Source of the DNA: Balanoglossus misakiensis | Lineage: Eukaryota; Hemichordata | Length of the DNA stretch: 64,000 bases | Direction of reading: 5' to 3' | Assembly: GCA_040954595.2 (NCBI GenBank) | Contig: CM082589.2 | Coordinates: forward strand, 1,054,001 to 1,118,000 | Part shown: positions 1 through 14,770 of the stretch, piece after piece | How the letters are laid out: the number at the start of each line of letters is the position of its first letter | Numbering within the stretch: the first letter of the stretch is position 1 | Notes under the pieces: model-generated | The model's database searches: none | Told to the model about the DNA's origin: nothing | Seen by the model: only the letters and a program-made list of their open reading frames with translations | Program-made: the position numbers and the translations under genes

Positions 1-3000
1 CCGGCATAAATGAAATTTACACTATGAAAGTCAAAGAATTCTTATTGAGTTACCTTGCTATCGTAACGTCAATTATGCCAAGAAAAAATTGTGTGGTTCT
101 GATAATATGCTTTTCAAAATTATGGTAGGTAGGTTGGTTTTTGTTTTTAGCTCTCATTTAGATGGTGACAACTTGTGTAAATAGATTTTCCTCCTCGTCA
201 CATGTTTTGAAGGAATATAGAGTATTAATATAATGTGATCAGTTCCTTGTAATGCCTCCGACTCTAGATCTCGCAATTTTATTTTTAACTGTCATGCTAA
301 AAATATAGTATTGTATAAATTAGGATGTTTACTTCAGCATTTATTTATCTCTAAGATGTTTAGGGTCAATAGGAAGAAGTGGGGTGGGTCAGGTTATTGG
401 GTTCATTCAGTTATGTTTTTTTGGCCTTGAACAAGATTTTGCTGAACTAACTTGACTCCGATTCCTGTACTTTCTCCCTGCGAAATAACACAGCGTGTTT
501 GAACATAGTGTGGAAACCCCAGGGGATTTTAGCAATTTTGAGTGAAAACCCACATTCATGTATACAAGAATGTTCAATTTGAGCGATGTGTTAAAAACAT
601 TCCAAAGAAGCCCAAAATATGCAAGCATAGTCTGCCATGTGTCATAAATCAAAATCCCTTCTCCAGCAATTTGGACTCCCATAGATCATTCTGTATGTTT
701 ATAGTTACCAGCAACTTTCAAATGAATATGAAGACTTTTATTGACTGAAACTGAAAGCAAGTGTGTAATGTATGCATGCATGTACTTATACTCGTTCAAA
801 CGAGGTGTTTGCGACCGTGTTTGCGTCATCAACATTTTGCCAATCAAATTGAGTTTTTATAATGCCAGTCTCTGACCTCATAACTCTCTTTTCCTGGATA
901 ACACACTGTAATTTATTTATAGAATTTTGAAGTGAAAAAACTAATTTTGATTAGCTCAGAGTACACTTTAACATTGGCACTTTGCCTTAATATAGGTTGC
1001 AGTCCAAGTATTCTGGAAATGCATTTTCTTGACAGCCATAATCAGAATTCTCCTTGTCAACCAACCATCAAACTTTGTATTTCACATGATCTTTTGATGC
1101 TGGTCAAAGTTGACACAGTCCATTTTGTAGGCTTTTAGAAATTGCTGTGTGCACTCTGGAGCAATTGAAAATTGAGTTTTATCAGTATAAAGTGATAAAG
1201 TACCTATTTGTGACATAATTCATATAAGAGGTTATTTATTGAGTTGATGACCGATTTGTGGCGAATCATTGGTTATTTGAGATGTCCTTCCATCCTACCG
1301 TCGGTTGCGTGGTACTTTGCAGTTTTCATGTGTAGTACACATGCAAACATTTCAGGGAACAGACATTTTGTTTCTTTAACACAAACAACACATTAGAACA
1401 ACAGCACAATCAACAGTGCCCAATGGTTTGAGTGATGTCAACCAATAATCAAAGTGTAACCAGATTTTAATACGCTTTTCGGATACTTGATTGATAAATA
1501 TCATGCTTTGCATAACAAAAAATAATGCGTGTGGCAGATAAATTAACCCCCTTTCTGAAATTGGCTGTTACTTCACATCCACCCAACCTGTAAACTCCTA
1601 ACTTGCAGTTGCATTAAATAGAGATCTTAAACGACATTATCCCATGCAGCAGAAATTTGCATCAAAATGGAAACGATATTGTGACATAAATTGGCATTTA
1701 ATAAAATGGCAGGCGGCAATTTCATATTCCATACACAAAATTGAACAAATTATTATACTAAGTTGTGTTTACTATTAATATATTACACCGCAAAATATTT
1801 AAACAGTCGCTGTCAATGTTTTACTGCGAGGAAATCACTCAGAAAATCAGTCAATATCTAGCTGAAATGGAGTCTTACATTTTACTTGCATCTAAATAAG
1901 AAAAGCTCTCAATGTAACATTGTATTTCATTATGTATGAAATGCAGGCATGAACAGAAGGTGTCAGTTTTTGTAAAGAAACTTAAGTGAGCTGTGTAACT
2001 AGCGCTACCTATCAATTGGAGTGGAAAATCTTGGGGAGAAAAAAGTAGCGAGTGAATGTAGAAAGAGCATTATCGAGTCGTATTGTTGCATTTGTATTAA
2101 ATTGATCAGGTCTGTAAGAGACTTCAAATGTACTTTAAAAATAGCGACCAGAATGAGCATTGTATGTTTCAACGTATCACTTAGGTACTTTGAGTGTAGT
2201 TGACCTCTAGTTTGAAAGATCTGTTTTCCCTTCCTGAGAATGTTTTATGTATGACTAACTCTTATGGATATGATTATCGTTAAAATCTACACAGCGATTG
2301 GTGTCAGCCAGTCCTCCATAATAACACAAAGTGATCCCAAAAACATGGATGTAACTAATGCTTTCGTATGTACTAAACTGATTTCTTAAACTCCAAAACT
2401 GTAAAAACTCTGGGGATTTGAGCAGGATTATTGAATCTACTTGCAAGTCTAACCTGTACGCCGCAGCTCGGTCTCCATGGCAACACATTTCAAATTACTG
2501 TTCCGCTAACAGTCCTGTCCTTTCTGGATATTTATGGTGACAATTTCGCCAGTACCCGACTCGCTCCCATTGTTGCTATTTATAGAATGATCTATTAACT
2601 TTCAACACTAAATGGTGAATTCCCCGTATGGTGGTTTCACCGATTTCCATCAAATTAACTGAAGACAACGTTGACATTGCAAATTGGCTGGGGTTTTCTC
2701 CTTGTTTCAATTTTCAAGACATCTCTTGCTAGCACCATTTCTATAATTGGTTGTTGCCCGGTTTCTATTAGGTGGTTTGTCAATGCCAGAATTTTGGCGA
2801 GTCCACAAGGTCAATCACGTTGATGAAACGAGACAGACTTGTGGAGGAGTGTATACTGTGGTATAGATTCATTGATTTGTTCAGACATTATGTCCACAAG
2901 GCAGGGTTGAATGCGTAGTGGACACCGTTTATGAGTTCGAAGTAGCATAGCTAGTGATTGAAGTCATAACTCTTGAGTATTCAGATTGCACTGAAATTGA

Positions 3001-6000
3001 GAAGAGAAACTTAGAAATTGAGTTTGAGGACCGTAGTAAAAATCGATGATGTCAAAGCGGGGGGACTATAGCCAGTTGAAAATGTCAAAGTTAAAGTACT
3101 TTGACTGTACTTTGGAAGAATTCAATGAAATAAACACTGTTAGTTTTAAAGCGTCTTAAAATGAAAACTAATTCAGCTCAGGTAAAGCTTGCACTAACAC
3201 TGTACTTGTGTATACAGATATCTGTGTAAACGACGCGACTGTGTGAATGAGTGTTTCTATCCCTGCTTGATAAAATCGAATTTGGATGTGTAAACTAGAT
3301 CCCATCTATGTGTATGTAGGGAGATGATTGGAAGTGTATGTCTATATGTCCATCTGTCTGTATGTGTGTCTGCCTGTCTGTCAGTGCATGCGTGTCTGTA
3401 TATGCATGTTACCGATTGAAATTTGGCTGTACTTTCAGATGGTGAATAATTCTCCCAACACCGTGAAAATTCAAATGAGCTTAAAAATAGCAGTTAAGTT
3501 GCGTTATATTGAACAAGCTGATAATCACTGCGGAAGGTATTTCATGGACAAATCAGTCATATTAAATCAGCGCGTGAAGGGTAGTGTAATGTCTTTTTAT
3601 GATGTTAATTTCATCCAATAAATTATGAGGGCTGTTCTAAGCTCTCATCTCCTATATCATTCTGACTATCATGTACCTGCAAAATTAGATACTTGACTTG
3701 TGTTTTGACGAAGGAAGTTGGACCACCTGTGTGCTCTCTGCATACATGTCTGTTTTCTTCTCAGAAATGTCAATATCACTAAGGTGACCCGTCATTCAGG
3801 AAGACCTGGCTTGCCCTTTATAGAATCGTGCCTGTGAGTTTGTTAATCAGTTTAGGAGACACACATGCTGTGCTTAAATTTACATGATATCTATTGAGAC
3901 CGCAGGCGTGATTTTGTTATCTTTTGTGACCAGGGTTTCAGTCCTATCTTCTGAGATGGTAATGCTGTCTCATTCACATGATAATTGCTCACGTCTTTTC
4001 AGGAGTTCTTGTGTAAAATTGTAAAAGTCTGCAGTAAATGTTAGGAATCCGTGAGACTTGTAGTCATGGGTAATTGTTTGGCAAATCCTGTCCGCCAGCG
4101 TTTGCTTTGAGCAGAACAGTTTTTATCTCATTCATCGGAGTGCCAGTCACTTTTTCGAGGCATTTGACTCGCAAATAACCTGCTCGTCGATTTAAGATAT
4201 GAATACTTCATAGATCTAACTGTTACCGTCGCAATCACAGGATTCTATCGCGTGAGGTGTTTTTCACTTTTGCTGTTTTCAATTTCAGTAACGTGTCACA
4301 GGGTTCCTTTATTTTCCGGAAATGACAATTTATGTCTCATCAGATTTGGTCCTTTTTATCAGATGGTGAAAAAAGGTCATTCCTCCCCTGTTTACTAGTT
4401 ATCTTGTTTTCGTCTGCGACAGTTGAATGAAAAGTGTTGAAAATAGATTTATGAAATATGATGCCTTCTCCCAGTAGATCCTGTTGTGTTGTTTTGAGGA
4501 GAGGATTCAGAAATCAATATCAATTAAGCGATTTGCGGGGACCGGTTGCCATGTCAGCTTATAGTTCATTGACCTTGAACCTGAAGAAATAATTGTTCTG
4601 TTCATTGAACTCGCAGGAAGTAAATTCTGTTGCATCATCATCCTCGTTATCACCGCTATTGTCACTGTCATCATCATTACGCTTTCAAATTGCTGAAATC
4701 ATTCATCCAAAATGTAACAATTAAAAACCCCATGCACTGAGAACAACAGACCATAACCTGAGAAGGCTTGCTGATGAAATCTCTTGGAGAAATTGAAATT
4801 CAAAACTTGATGCTGAAATGGGTTTACTTCCCGCATCAAATGATCGCCTGAGAGAAGCAATTAAGGTCGATGATGACAGAAGTGCAGGTGTACTCTTCAG
4901 TTCTTTATCTTCTAGACACTGGCATTGAAGGCTCTAACAGAGATGTCTGCTGTTGAGGGGAATCTTTTTTGTGACAGAAACTGTCATGAACTTCCCTTAA
5001 ATGTTGACGATCGTCTTATCTGTCATCTTGTCTGTTGTTAGGACAGCACACTGCCTTATGGTACGACTGTATACAATTTCTGTAACCATAGTCTCTGGTT
5101 TGACACATGCACATAAGATGATCATCGCCCTTTAAAGATATATCCAGCTAACTGTTAAAGGCAGAGTTGATATCCGAAGTCACTATGGACTGCCTCATCA
5201 CCATGACAACTATAAGCATCCCCAACACCCTGATGTACCTAATACAAACCAAACAAAAACACAATAATGCATCAGAAAGTAATTAGGAAATCTTATGACT
5301 GTCTTGCGAAAATTCAATTAAAATTCCGGATATTTCAATACTGTCCTTGTAATCGGTTGGACAAACTGGGTATCTTTCTTTTCTCCGTGTGCTCGGATGA
5401 GATGTATGATTAAATTTTGATGGATTGGTGAATAGGAACATCTCCCACAGCCGAGTCTGAAATCTCCATAAGTTATTATGTCACAATGAACTATAAATTT
5501 TATTTTGCTTTCATTAATAGCAAATTTGATTATGGTATGAAAACTGCAAGAAAAACCGGCTCATCTAGAAATGTTTTTGTACCATGTCAGTGAGCTCATT
5601 CTGTTGGTGTCAGGTTTAGCTCAGTCTTGTCATTTCAGTGAGGGATTTGGTATCTTTCTGGAGATTGCCTTAACTCCTATCTTCAGTTGAAAACTGTGTG
5701 AATTTGTTGTCTACATTTGATTGGTTCTTAGATGAATCTGCGAAGTAAGGGTTAGATAAATTGCTATATTAGCAAAAGATGCAGTGATTATTACTGATAG
5801 TAATTTTCCTTATTATTTGAATTACTGGTACGCCTGAGATAATTTTGTATTATAGATTACAAGGATACTGCGACTGATTTTCAGTACTGGGTTAATTTTT
5901 CTGTGTGATTAAAATGACATTACCTATGACCATTTATAAGATTGTTTTTTTCCATGTCAAAACATGTGGTGTTCCTCAAATGTGTTTTTAATAATTTCTA

Positions 6001-6144
6001 TCTCTGGAGATTTTAGGGTCATGTTTGGCCCAAACTCGTTCTTAGACAAAATTTGACAAGTAGGACTGTCTGTCAGTTCTCTTCAAGCATTCAGGTGACC
6101 TGCGATTCTAATTGGCTTTCGTCAACATTTTAATTTCTTTCCAG
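1..6144. other. No gene recognised; probable laminin intron or intergenic DNA
   Basis: No exon-like stretch could be supported here. Short open frames exist but have no recognisable protein similarity and no flanking splice signals. The first convincing exon starts at 6145 in phase 0 and begins inside a laminin G domain, so at least one earlier exon must lie upstream. The region is therefore most simply the large intron before that exon, though missed short exons cannot be excluded. There is a weak TGT/CTG-rich low-complexity patch near 3310-3410 and a short CAT-rich patch near 4636-4680. Confidence 0.5.
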
Positions 6145-9100
6145 ATTGCTGTAAGTCGAAATCGCAGAACAGGTACGCTCTCTGTAGACGGGGGCGATGA
6201 AGAACGTGGCAAGGCACCAGATGGAGCATCAAACATGGATATTAAAATCCCGTTGTACGTTGGTGGTGTAGAAGAAACAATTCCTGTGCCAAGACTCGGA
6301 AAGGTAAGATTTCATCTCCCATGATGCCTTGCAAACGATGTAACCTTGTTATTTCCTGCAATTTGAAACCATTCCTGGAAATCCAGTAAAAATTGAATTT
6401 ACTCCTGGAAAATTGACCATCAAACGCTCATCAGACCTCCAAGCTGTTTTTTTACGGAGAAGCGATTGGAAAGTCACTTGGGAATAGTATCATCTCGGGT
6501 GTGTATACTTCCCCTTGTGATTCTTTACACAGTTGGTTTGGTCAAAATAACTGCTACCACAACTCAACAGTCATAGAGATAAAAATAATGTGACACTATG
6601 TGATGAGAGGTTACTGGTGATGAATTCTGAAACTAAGGCCTGTCCGTCCGATCGTGGTTCTCATGGGTGACAATTAAGATGTGAGAATCTCAGTCTGATG
6701 GCCTATTAGACCGATAGTGGAACAGTGAAAAAAAGATAAAAGGTTTTGCTTTGAACTGGAACTCCCTGACCCTTTGTCTTCATTGCCGTTACCATGGAAA
6801 TACATGTAGCCTCTGGATGAACAAGATTGAGAGGTTGATTTTCAGCCAATCAGGAGAATTATCTCTAATCATCAAATGATTGGAACAAGTTACCCACCAT
6901 TTGTAAAATGAACCACGGTGGCTCGGCAATTGTGAACAAAAGCTGTCCATCCAGTTTGATGAACAGAAATGAGTCAGTGACCAATAGCAGGAAAGATATA
7001 CAAAACTGATAAAATGATAAAGATATGTTGTGTTTTTATTCATTAATAATTTAAAAGTGATGGGGTATATGTACATCAATTTGTGGTATGATAGGATCCA
7101 ATATGGCCACCTGGTAACCATATTTTGTACCGGTAATGCTGAATGGTGTACTCACAACTACTATTTTCCCAGTGCAAGGCCCAGCAGCAAAAAATGCCTA
7201 CGATCTGGAAAACTGTGATGATGTACTGAATCAAAAAATTTGCTGATCACACACACGTACATACCGTCATACGCATACATTTACATGATAACAACTTAAT
7301 ATTTGGCTCTGTCATCTCTGTGCCCATGAATTAGGCTGATTACTGCTGAAAATTGCTCATTTTAATTTACCACGGCGCTTGAATCAACACAGAGAGACAT
7401 TAAAATTAATTATATGAAGTTCACTCAGCTGCTTTAATCAGCAGATTAACCAAGATATTCATGTGTTGTAACTCAACGTTAATACAATTCAATCAAAGTG
7501 AATGGTCATAAAAACAGGCAGACACTGCATAGGAGATGAAGCTGTGAGAACGGCCATCGTCATCTGTAATCTGATCACAGATTAAGATTGTGACTGAAAT
7601 AATTAACATCTTCAAGGGCAATTGCTCTACCTACTTAGTTTGCTTAGCTTCAATTCAAGCTTGGTTGACATCTGTTACTTTTTCTATCACTTGTCACGAT
7701 AGAAACGCTTAAAATACTGAATCTGTGATTGTGGGTTCAGTTTTCCTAGGCTGTTCAATCGCTCATCTCAAAAAGAATTCTGTATAACATCTGATAATTA
7801 GTCCATCAGTTGGCTGAATTCTGAAAACCTCAGATTTTGTAAAGGTAACAAAATTGATGAAGATGTTTAAGCACTGTTTACCCTTTGGCCACCGAAGCAA
7901 GAGTTTTTATTAGTCTTGCATTCACGCTTCTTCTCAGACATACCACAAATTTTATGTGCAAGTTTCCCCCAAGATATCTCCGTGAAGCACCTTCAATGAA
8001 ATCTAATATAGCCAGTACTTATACATACCTCAGATTTTATTTGCAAGTTGACTACAAGGTAACTCATTAAGAATCAGATTCTTTAACGAAATCCAATATA
8101 GGGAAAATTTGAGAGATTTATCACAGTAAAAAATCGAATGTCCTAAACACATCCCTGGTTATCTCTTTGAGATAACTGAAGACAGATTGAAACCTACAGG
8201 GCATATACTAATTACATCAAGCAGCTGATTTTGTTCCTTAAACTCCTCCAATCTTGCCTTCTGGGAACTATTAAATTTGATCGGACATTAATTTTCCACT
8301 GGTACAGGTATATACAGAGGGTTCCATGATGCTGTACTGATTTTGTCTAACACAAACAAAATAAATTGTTTTCCTTCAGGAAATTCACTATTGTTTTGTG
8401 ATCTAATCCAGAGAGGCTGTTTTGTCTCAAGGCTCCTCAGCTACCTTAAAAACCAAAGCAGTTTGGAAAATTAAAGATTTGGATTTTAAGAAGTTGTCAA
8501 TAAATTGCACCAGTGGGATAAAAATGAGCTATGTAGATTTTTTTCATCAAGATAGTATTTAGAAGACCACTCCTGTATTTGTCTTTTCCATATGGTACCA
8601 CATGGCACAAATGGAAAACCTTCCGTGATACAAATAAAATTTGGGCTTCTGACGCTGTAACATACCTTATTGAGTTAAATGCTTTGTAATTTATGTCTCT
8701 TGTTTATACAAAGCTCATCATAAAATAAAACCATATTGAGTAGGCCACATGTGGACAATATTTTTTTCTTAATACCCCGTACCCGTAACCTTGAACATTG
8801 TGATGAACAATCAGGTGAAATCACAACCAATTAAACACGAAATGTTGCGGCAGATGAAAGTCTGTGTTTGCTTGATCATTAACTTGAACAAAAGTGATTG
8901 TTTGGATGAATGATAATTATAATCCTAACCATTGCGTTTGGGTTTGAGTATACCAACATATTGTCATTTGCATAACTGCTGGTAGACTAATTGAGTCATG
9001 TTTATTGTGATTTGAGAGAAAATTAGAAAATTGAAAACTCTGTAGTCAGAAAAGCGTGGGAGGAGGGCAATGATGTTTGGGTATTGACAATCAATAAAAC

Positions 9101-11939
9101 TATTTTTTTTTCCTCTCTCAGGTGTCCAATAGTTTAGATAGCTGCATCAGAAAGTTTGAACTGAACGCTGAGATGTTAGACCTGCAATCGCCGTCCAGTT
9201 CCACAGATGTAATGCCATGTTACACGACAGTAGAAAATGGAGCCTACTTCTCGGGTGATGGCTATGCTGTGCTTGGTATGTATTAATTATGAATATAAAA
9301 GGATTGGATAGATCAAACAAGAATTAAGCTGTCAGAATAGGATTATAGGATTAAGCAGCAGTTTGTATGGATATTATTAGCTATTGTGAAATGAGCTTTG
9401 GGATTAATAGTACATGGTACAGATGTGATTTCTAGAATATGGGAGTTATACACAATTTATGAAGATATTTACTAGGATTTATTGGAATTAAATACAAAAG
9501 TCTCTGGAGATTTTTTATCAGTGTATATACATTGTTTTGAGATGAGTGACAAGATTCAGATTAGCTTCTTGGAGATCATCAAGATAAGATAAAGAGGTGA
9601 ATATCAAGATTAAGAGCTAATTTTAGGAGATTATCATATCAGGGTAAGTATCAGGGATTTGTGATGATTATTGGGAATAAGGGGAGAGCCATTTGGTTTC
9701 TTGAGAGGGTGGAGTTTATAGGTATATTTTCATCCACTGTTTATACAGCATTTTTCCATTGCTAGTCCTACTTTTACTCAAGGCATTGCAGAAGACAAAA
9801 AATATCTCCTGCACCATCTGCCAGTTTTTTTCTCTCCAAACATCCTCCACCACCCCCTCCCTGAATTCAAATGGTTCTCCCCTAAGAAAACCCAGCTGAA
9901 TATGAGTGACGTCATGTTGTGAATGTCATGAGTCCAAACAAGTGATTAGAATATAATCAAAGGATTACACTAAAAACATTTTAAAATGATTATGAAGATT
10001 AAATCAAGATTTCTGGCAATATTTTTATGATTTCAATTTGGCTTCAGGTAATTACCATTTTATATTCATTTTAATTCTTTGCTGGCATTTAAATGGGATA
10101 GATTAAATGTTGTCTCTGACGTTTATTGTGCAGGAATGTATCTATAGCTGAAAGTGCCTTAAGGATATGGAAAACTTTTAACTGAAGAATCTGGATTTTT
10201 TGCTAACAGCTGATGTAAATGACGTCTTCAGTCAGACAATTTCACAAATTCCTTTTTTATAGTTTTATTCCAAATTCTCAACTTTGCTGTAAAAGTCATT
10301 AAGGGAAGCCTCCCTGAGGAGTTCTGGAAGCCGTAACTCCATTTGATAGTGAGAGCTGGTCGGGGATTGAAGCAGTGAGCTGTGAAATACTGTCTAAAAC
10401 CGTTAACAGCAGCCAAGTATTCCCAAAGGAGTGCTAACAGAAAAATATCAAGGAAGTGTATTCTGTTAGACTATTGATCTCATCACCGTGTTTGTTACAC
10501 AGTTCAAATTAATACAAAACAGTTCAGCTATCACACAAACACAAGATGATACATCGATAGAATTATTGTCCCCATTATTTTCAGATGAAACATTCCGAGT
10601 TGGTACAGATATGGTTATAGAGCTTGAATTCCGTACAACGCAGAACAACGGTGTTCTGATGACTGTAGCCAATGAAAGAAATGACTGCTTCGGATTGGAA
10701 CTGGTTAATGGAGAGGTAAGCATACTGCCCCCTAGCGTCCAATAATTGACATCGAGTGAGAGATTAGATATGTGTATGTCCATCATTATGAATTAGATAT
10801 TAACTTCGCAATCAAACGGGAATAGTCTTATAATTATATTGTTTTCCTCAATTGGATTCAAAACGAAGGTTATAGTGTTTCAGTCCAGATGATTCTGTAT
10901 GCATATTTGATAATGTTTTCCATATTGAATGGTCATCTTATATTTATTCCAATAATGAAATCTGGACAACACATGAATAGATCATCTTTTTATGATTAAG
11001 GTTAAATATTTTGTTTCATTTGAGTGGCTACAGCAATTATTGTGATGAGAATTTAATTTTTTCGGGTCTAGCCTTTCTGAAATAGGCTTGATCTTTCCGT
11101 GATTTCCAGAAGACAAAGGCCAGGAGGGGTTAATTAATATACTGCCACAAATCAAAGTGATGTGCTGGCCTCGATTTTCGTAATGTTTATGTCCACAAAA
11201 TTGGAAATAATCTTGGCTCTCTCTCACTCACTGTGCATCTGTCTCTTTGAAAAAATTAGAACTCGCAATTCAACACAGAGATTGACTTTCTTGCTTATAT
11301 TTTTTCTAGTTAACATTACGTGCTGACAACGGAGCTGGAAAGTTTGACGCGGTCTTCACAACAGAGTCTCCCTACTCTCTTTGCGATAACGAGTGGCATA
11401 TAGTTCGAGCGAACAAAGTGAAAAATGCACTTGAACTTCAAGTAGATGGAGAGTATGTTGGTGGTGGCACAGACAAGATCAGTAGCTCAGCCGATACCAA
11501 TAATCCTCTCTATATTGGTGGCTATCCAGGTATGTTTCCATATTCTTCTTAGACTCGTTAATATTGTCTCAATGTCTGTTGCAAGACATACCCATTCATC
11601 AACCTATCAAAATGAGACGATAGACTGGATTGAGTACGCAACAGTGAATGCTGACAGCCTTTGTTTGCTGGCTTTTCCCCTTGAGTTCTGGTCAGGCCCG
11701 ACCACCACCGACCTGCATGGGGAGAACCCTCTAGAGGGAACTGTAGTCTTACTTCAGGCATTGTCACTAAATAATTTTTGTTTCTCTTTCCAGATACCGC
11801 TATAGCACAGAAAGCATTGACTATAAGTGACAAGTTCCAAGGGTGCATACGCAATGTGAAAATTCAAGACGTCTTACAAGACATGAGCAAAGCACCCGTG
11901 TTGTTCAACGTCAGTCCAAACTCATGTCCTTTTGTTTAA
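6145..11939 (+). CDS. LAMA: Laminin subunit alpha, C-terminal LG4-LG5 region (3' end of gene, 5 exons)
   Basis: Five exons join in frame: 6145-6303, 9122-9275, 10585-10715, 11310-11529 and 11794-11939 (stop TAA 11937-11939), giving 269 residues. All introns are GT-AG. Laminin alpha chains are basement-membrane proteins whose C-terminal LG4-5 pair binds dystroglycan, heparan sulfate and sulfatides. The first exon holds the second half of a strand pair typical of LG domains (RNRRTGTLSVDGG, then PLYVGGVEE). Exon 2 has the LG4 closing cysteine region (DSCIRKFEL) and the inter-domain segment ending AYFSGDGYAVL. Exons 3-5 make a full LG5 with NEWHIVRANK, ADTNNPLYIGGYP and the final disulfide pair QGCIRNV...NSCPFV, ending a few residues after the last Cys as laminins do. 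The 5' part of the gene lies outside the window. The LG5 wording resembles the alpha-1/alpha-2 class more than alpha-3/4/5, but the paralogue is uncertain. Confidence 0.9.
6304..9121 (+). other. Laminin alpha intron (2.8 kb)
   Basis: The intron lies between donor AAG|GTAAGA at 6304 and a polypyrimidine acceptor (T-rich run then CTCTCAG) ending at 9121. I see no coding exon or RNA gene in it. The next intron, 9276-10584, is rich in GATTA/AGATTA-like words around 9300-9680 without forming a clean tandem repeat. Confidence 0.7.
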
Positions 11940-14531
11940 TTGCAAATCACGACCCCAAACTTGGCAGCTTTTAGGATGATAGATCTGAGTTTGAGTTAAA
12001 AAATCTGTCCAGTCGCTGAATCAGTTGTTCCCCCTCTCATAATCACATGTAGCTCTGAATTCATCCAGCCATGTGTTTAGGAAAGGCTGGGTTACACCGA
12101 ACAGAATGTGTCATTGAAGAATTTGTTTATCGGAAATGACAGTGGTTTGCTGCAAGGACGTTCTGGTATTTTCACAACCTTAAATTGTGAATTCCAGACT
12201 CTGTTGTGTTGGGGACTCCTGCGAAGACTTCAATATTACCAATTGGGAATTTAACACAAACCTGTCACTTCACGAATTCACAAATTCTTCCGAAAAACCC
12301 CATTTGATATGTTTGTTTTTATTTTTGTCTGGTTACGTACACATTGATGACATTTTGTAGTGCACGCAGTAAGAGAGACCTTGGGACCAGATATGATTCA
12401 TCACCATTAACTTTGTCCCAACTGCCGACAGTGTCTGAAATAGTCATTAACATGTTGACAGGCTTGATTAAGTTGCCAATGACTACTTATGTATCCCACT
12501 TTGCCACAAAAACCTTGATACGACTCCCGGGATTCCAACGGCGAAATTACTCCAGTTCAGTGACTGCACAGTTTTATTAACCCACTGCGTTCGACATTGA
12601 CTATGAATCAAGCGGAAATCAAGTGACTTTTAAAATATTTTTGTACAGGTTTTTTAAACTACCACGAAGTGCCTACGGTTCCATCTCAAAAGAGCAATCT
12701 ATTTTTCTACTGATGTGGGGATTCTATGAAATTTGTCTGAAATTATTTTAAAGGGATCTTGTTGATTTTTTTAGCTGTAGGTGTAGATGTTTTTATACTG
12801 AAGAAGTATTCATTTGTTTTCTGTACATGGTGTCCAAAAGTAATGGATTGCTGGTAACCATGGTGACCAACTTTTGAGTTCTGTTCATGAACATCCCAGC
12901 ATGCCTCACACACAGTCTACGTAATTTGTAGCTAAGTTTACGAGGAAACAAGTCTGGTGACCTTCGACCCCAAACACACTTCTGCCAGCATCCTGATATG
13001 TTTACAGTGAATCCCTCTTTCCAAAATTAAAATTGATTAGTCATCTTTCTTAATTCGGATGAAATATAACAACTAGAAAGTCAGTTCTTATGGGTTTGTT
13101 TTACTGCAGTCCATGGAATTATTTTATGTGTAAGGGGATTTATAGATCTTAGTAAACCGCCAATCATTGAGGAATACCACAGCTGAGGTCGTGCTTTGGC
13201 GCCCAGAGCATACAGAACTTGAAGAAAAAAACTGTGACTGATTATGAAGCAAGTTTTCTTAAACCAGGATTTATGCTTCCTTTTGCCATCAAATATATCT
13301 TTCATCCCAGAAGTGTTTCGGCTGAGACATTACTCTTGCATTACCATCTTCTGATATGACAAGCATTAACCCAGACCAGATCATCGTGGCAGACAGATTT
13401 TATTAGCTGTCTATATGTCTCTGTATATCGCATCCCATCTTTTTGCATCCGGTAATCACTATTTTTCTTTATCCCTGAACGATCTAAAAAAATTCTTTTG
13501 CAGTTTTATTTTTCTCTAAAGTAACATCACCTCATTCCAGCGTGTCTAATGAAGCTTTTTGTAAAATCTATGTGTAATCTTCAGGCATGGAAAGACTCTT
13601 GAGATTTTGTCTACTGTCGCAGAACTCTCTTTATCAGATCCTGCTGACAGTAATAACCAACCAGACAAATGAGCCCGTCTTCATTTTACATCATTTCTAA
13701 CCTGCCTGTACGGCTTTACCTGTATCGAAAACAAATGAATACAAATATAGTTTTAATGTAGTCTGTTGTAGATATGTGCTCTTTGTACACAGTGCAGTAA
13801 ATTGCCGTTTTACCGAGTGATCTTTGTGCACACAGGAAGAAGCTGACTTGTGTTATCATCCGTTGATCTTTGTAATAAAAAGGCGCAGGCAATTTAATGA
13901 TGGTTTGCGGGCGAGGATACCATCTTATGTAAAAAGCAAAATGATTTACACAAGACATCCATTCCAGCGTGGTACTTTCAGGTGCACCGGTAATGCAAAG
14001 TTTCCAACCATAAATATGATATATTGATTTGCCATTCACTTGTGTCTGTGGAGAATTTTTATGCATCGCTCGTACGCGGCGGTAATCTGCAACACAACGC
14101 ACATCATCGAACGTGATAGCGTGAACATCTGTAGGGGGTTGCTTTTATTTTGCGATTACCTCGACCTTGGTTTTGTCTTTTCATTAGCATAGCCTGGAGT
14201 CGGACCTCTATCAGACAGGTATTTGTAGAATTTGGAAATTCGGATAGATCCCATTTATTTCGAAAGATAATGAAAATGACATATTATATCCAAGGCTATT
14301 TTGGCGCCCCCTACAGTTCATATTGAGCATACATTTTTCTCTGTATCAAGGAAAAACTTTTAACAGATAACGAATGTCATTTTATTTGGTGTGTGTTTTT
14401 TTAATGTGTGTGTACAAAGTAGCAGAATAAAGTAGTCGGAAGCAATTAAGTTCGTGCGTCTTTTGTTACATTTTGGAGTTCATTTTTGGCCTTTGGCATT
14501 CATTGGGTTGATAATTGCGATGGGTCAGGCC

Positions 14532-14752
14532 GTCAATTTCTAGGTTGAAAGAATTCTTTTTTGAAAGATTACATGTCAAATGCAAGGTCACAATTTAAAT
14601 GTACAATAATGGTGCAGAGAACTTGAGTACCATGCAGTCATTATCACCCCAAGATTCTATTAATGGTGACAGGATTATCTGTCAATTTCTAGGTTGAAAG
14701 AATTTTCTTTCAAAGATTACATTTGAAAGACAAGGACACAATCAACATGTAC
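14532..14752 (+). repeat. Imperfect direct duplication, about 73 bp, two copies 149 bp apart
   Basis: Copy 1 (14532-14604) and copy 2 (14681-14752) both begin GTCAATTTCTAGGTTGAAAG and both continue with AAAGATTACAT, an AAGG(T/A)CACAAT block and ATGTAC. They differ by scattered substitutions and small indels. The separation of start points is 149 bases. This is a local duplication next to the EIF2S1 3' end; no function is evident. Confidence 0.75.
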
Positions 14753-14764
14753 TGTCTATGTGGC

Positions 14765-14770
14765 TTTATT
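14765..14770 (-). terminator. Candidate EIF2S1 poly(A) signal (AATAAA on minus strand)
   Basis: TTTATT on the + strand reads AATAAA on the minus strand, about 150 bases downstream of the EIF2S1 stop codon. This is a normal distance for a compact 3' UTR. No transcript evidence is available. Confidence 0.45.

Noticed and set aside
3328-3621. 97-codon frame with Cys/Val/Tyr-rich start
   Set aside because: Its start is TGT/CTG low-complexity sequence, and no domain or splice context supports it.
11446-11854. Overlapping frames on both strands around laminin exons 4-5
   Set aside because: They run across the laminin splice sites and into the intron in other frames. The spliced laminin reading explains the region.
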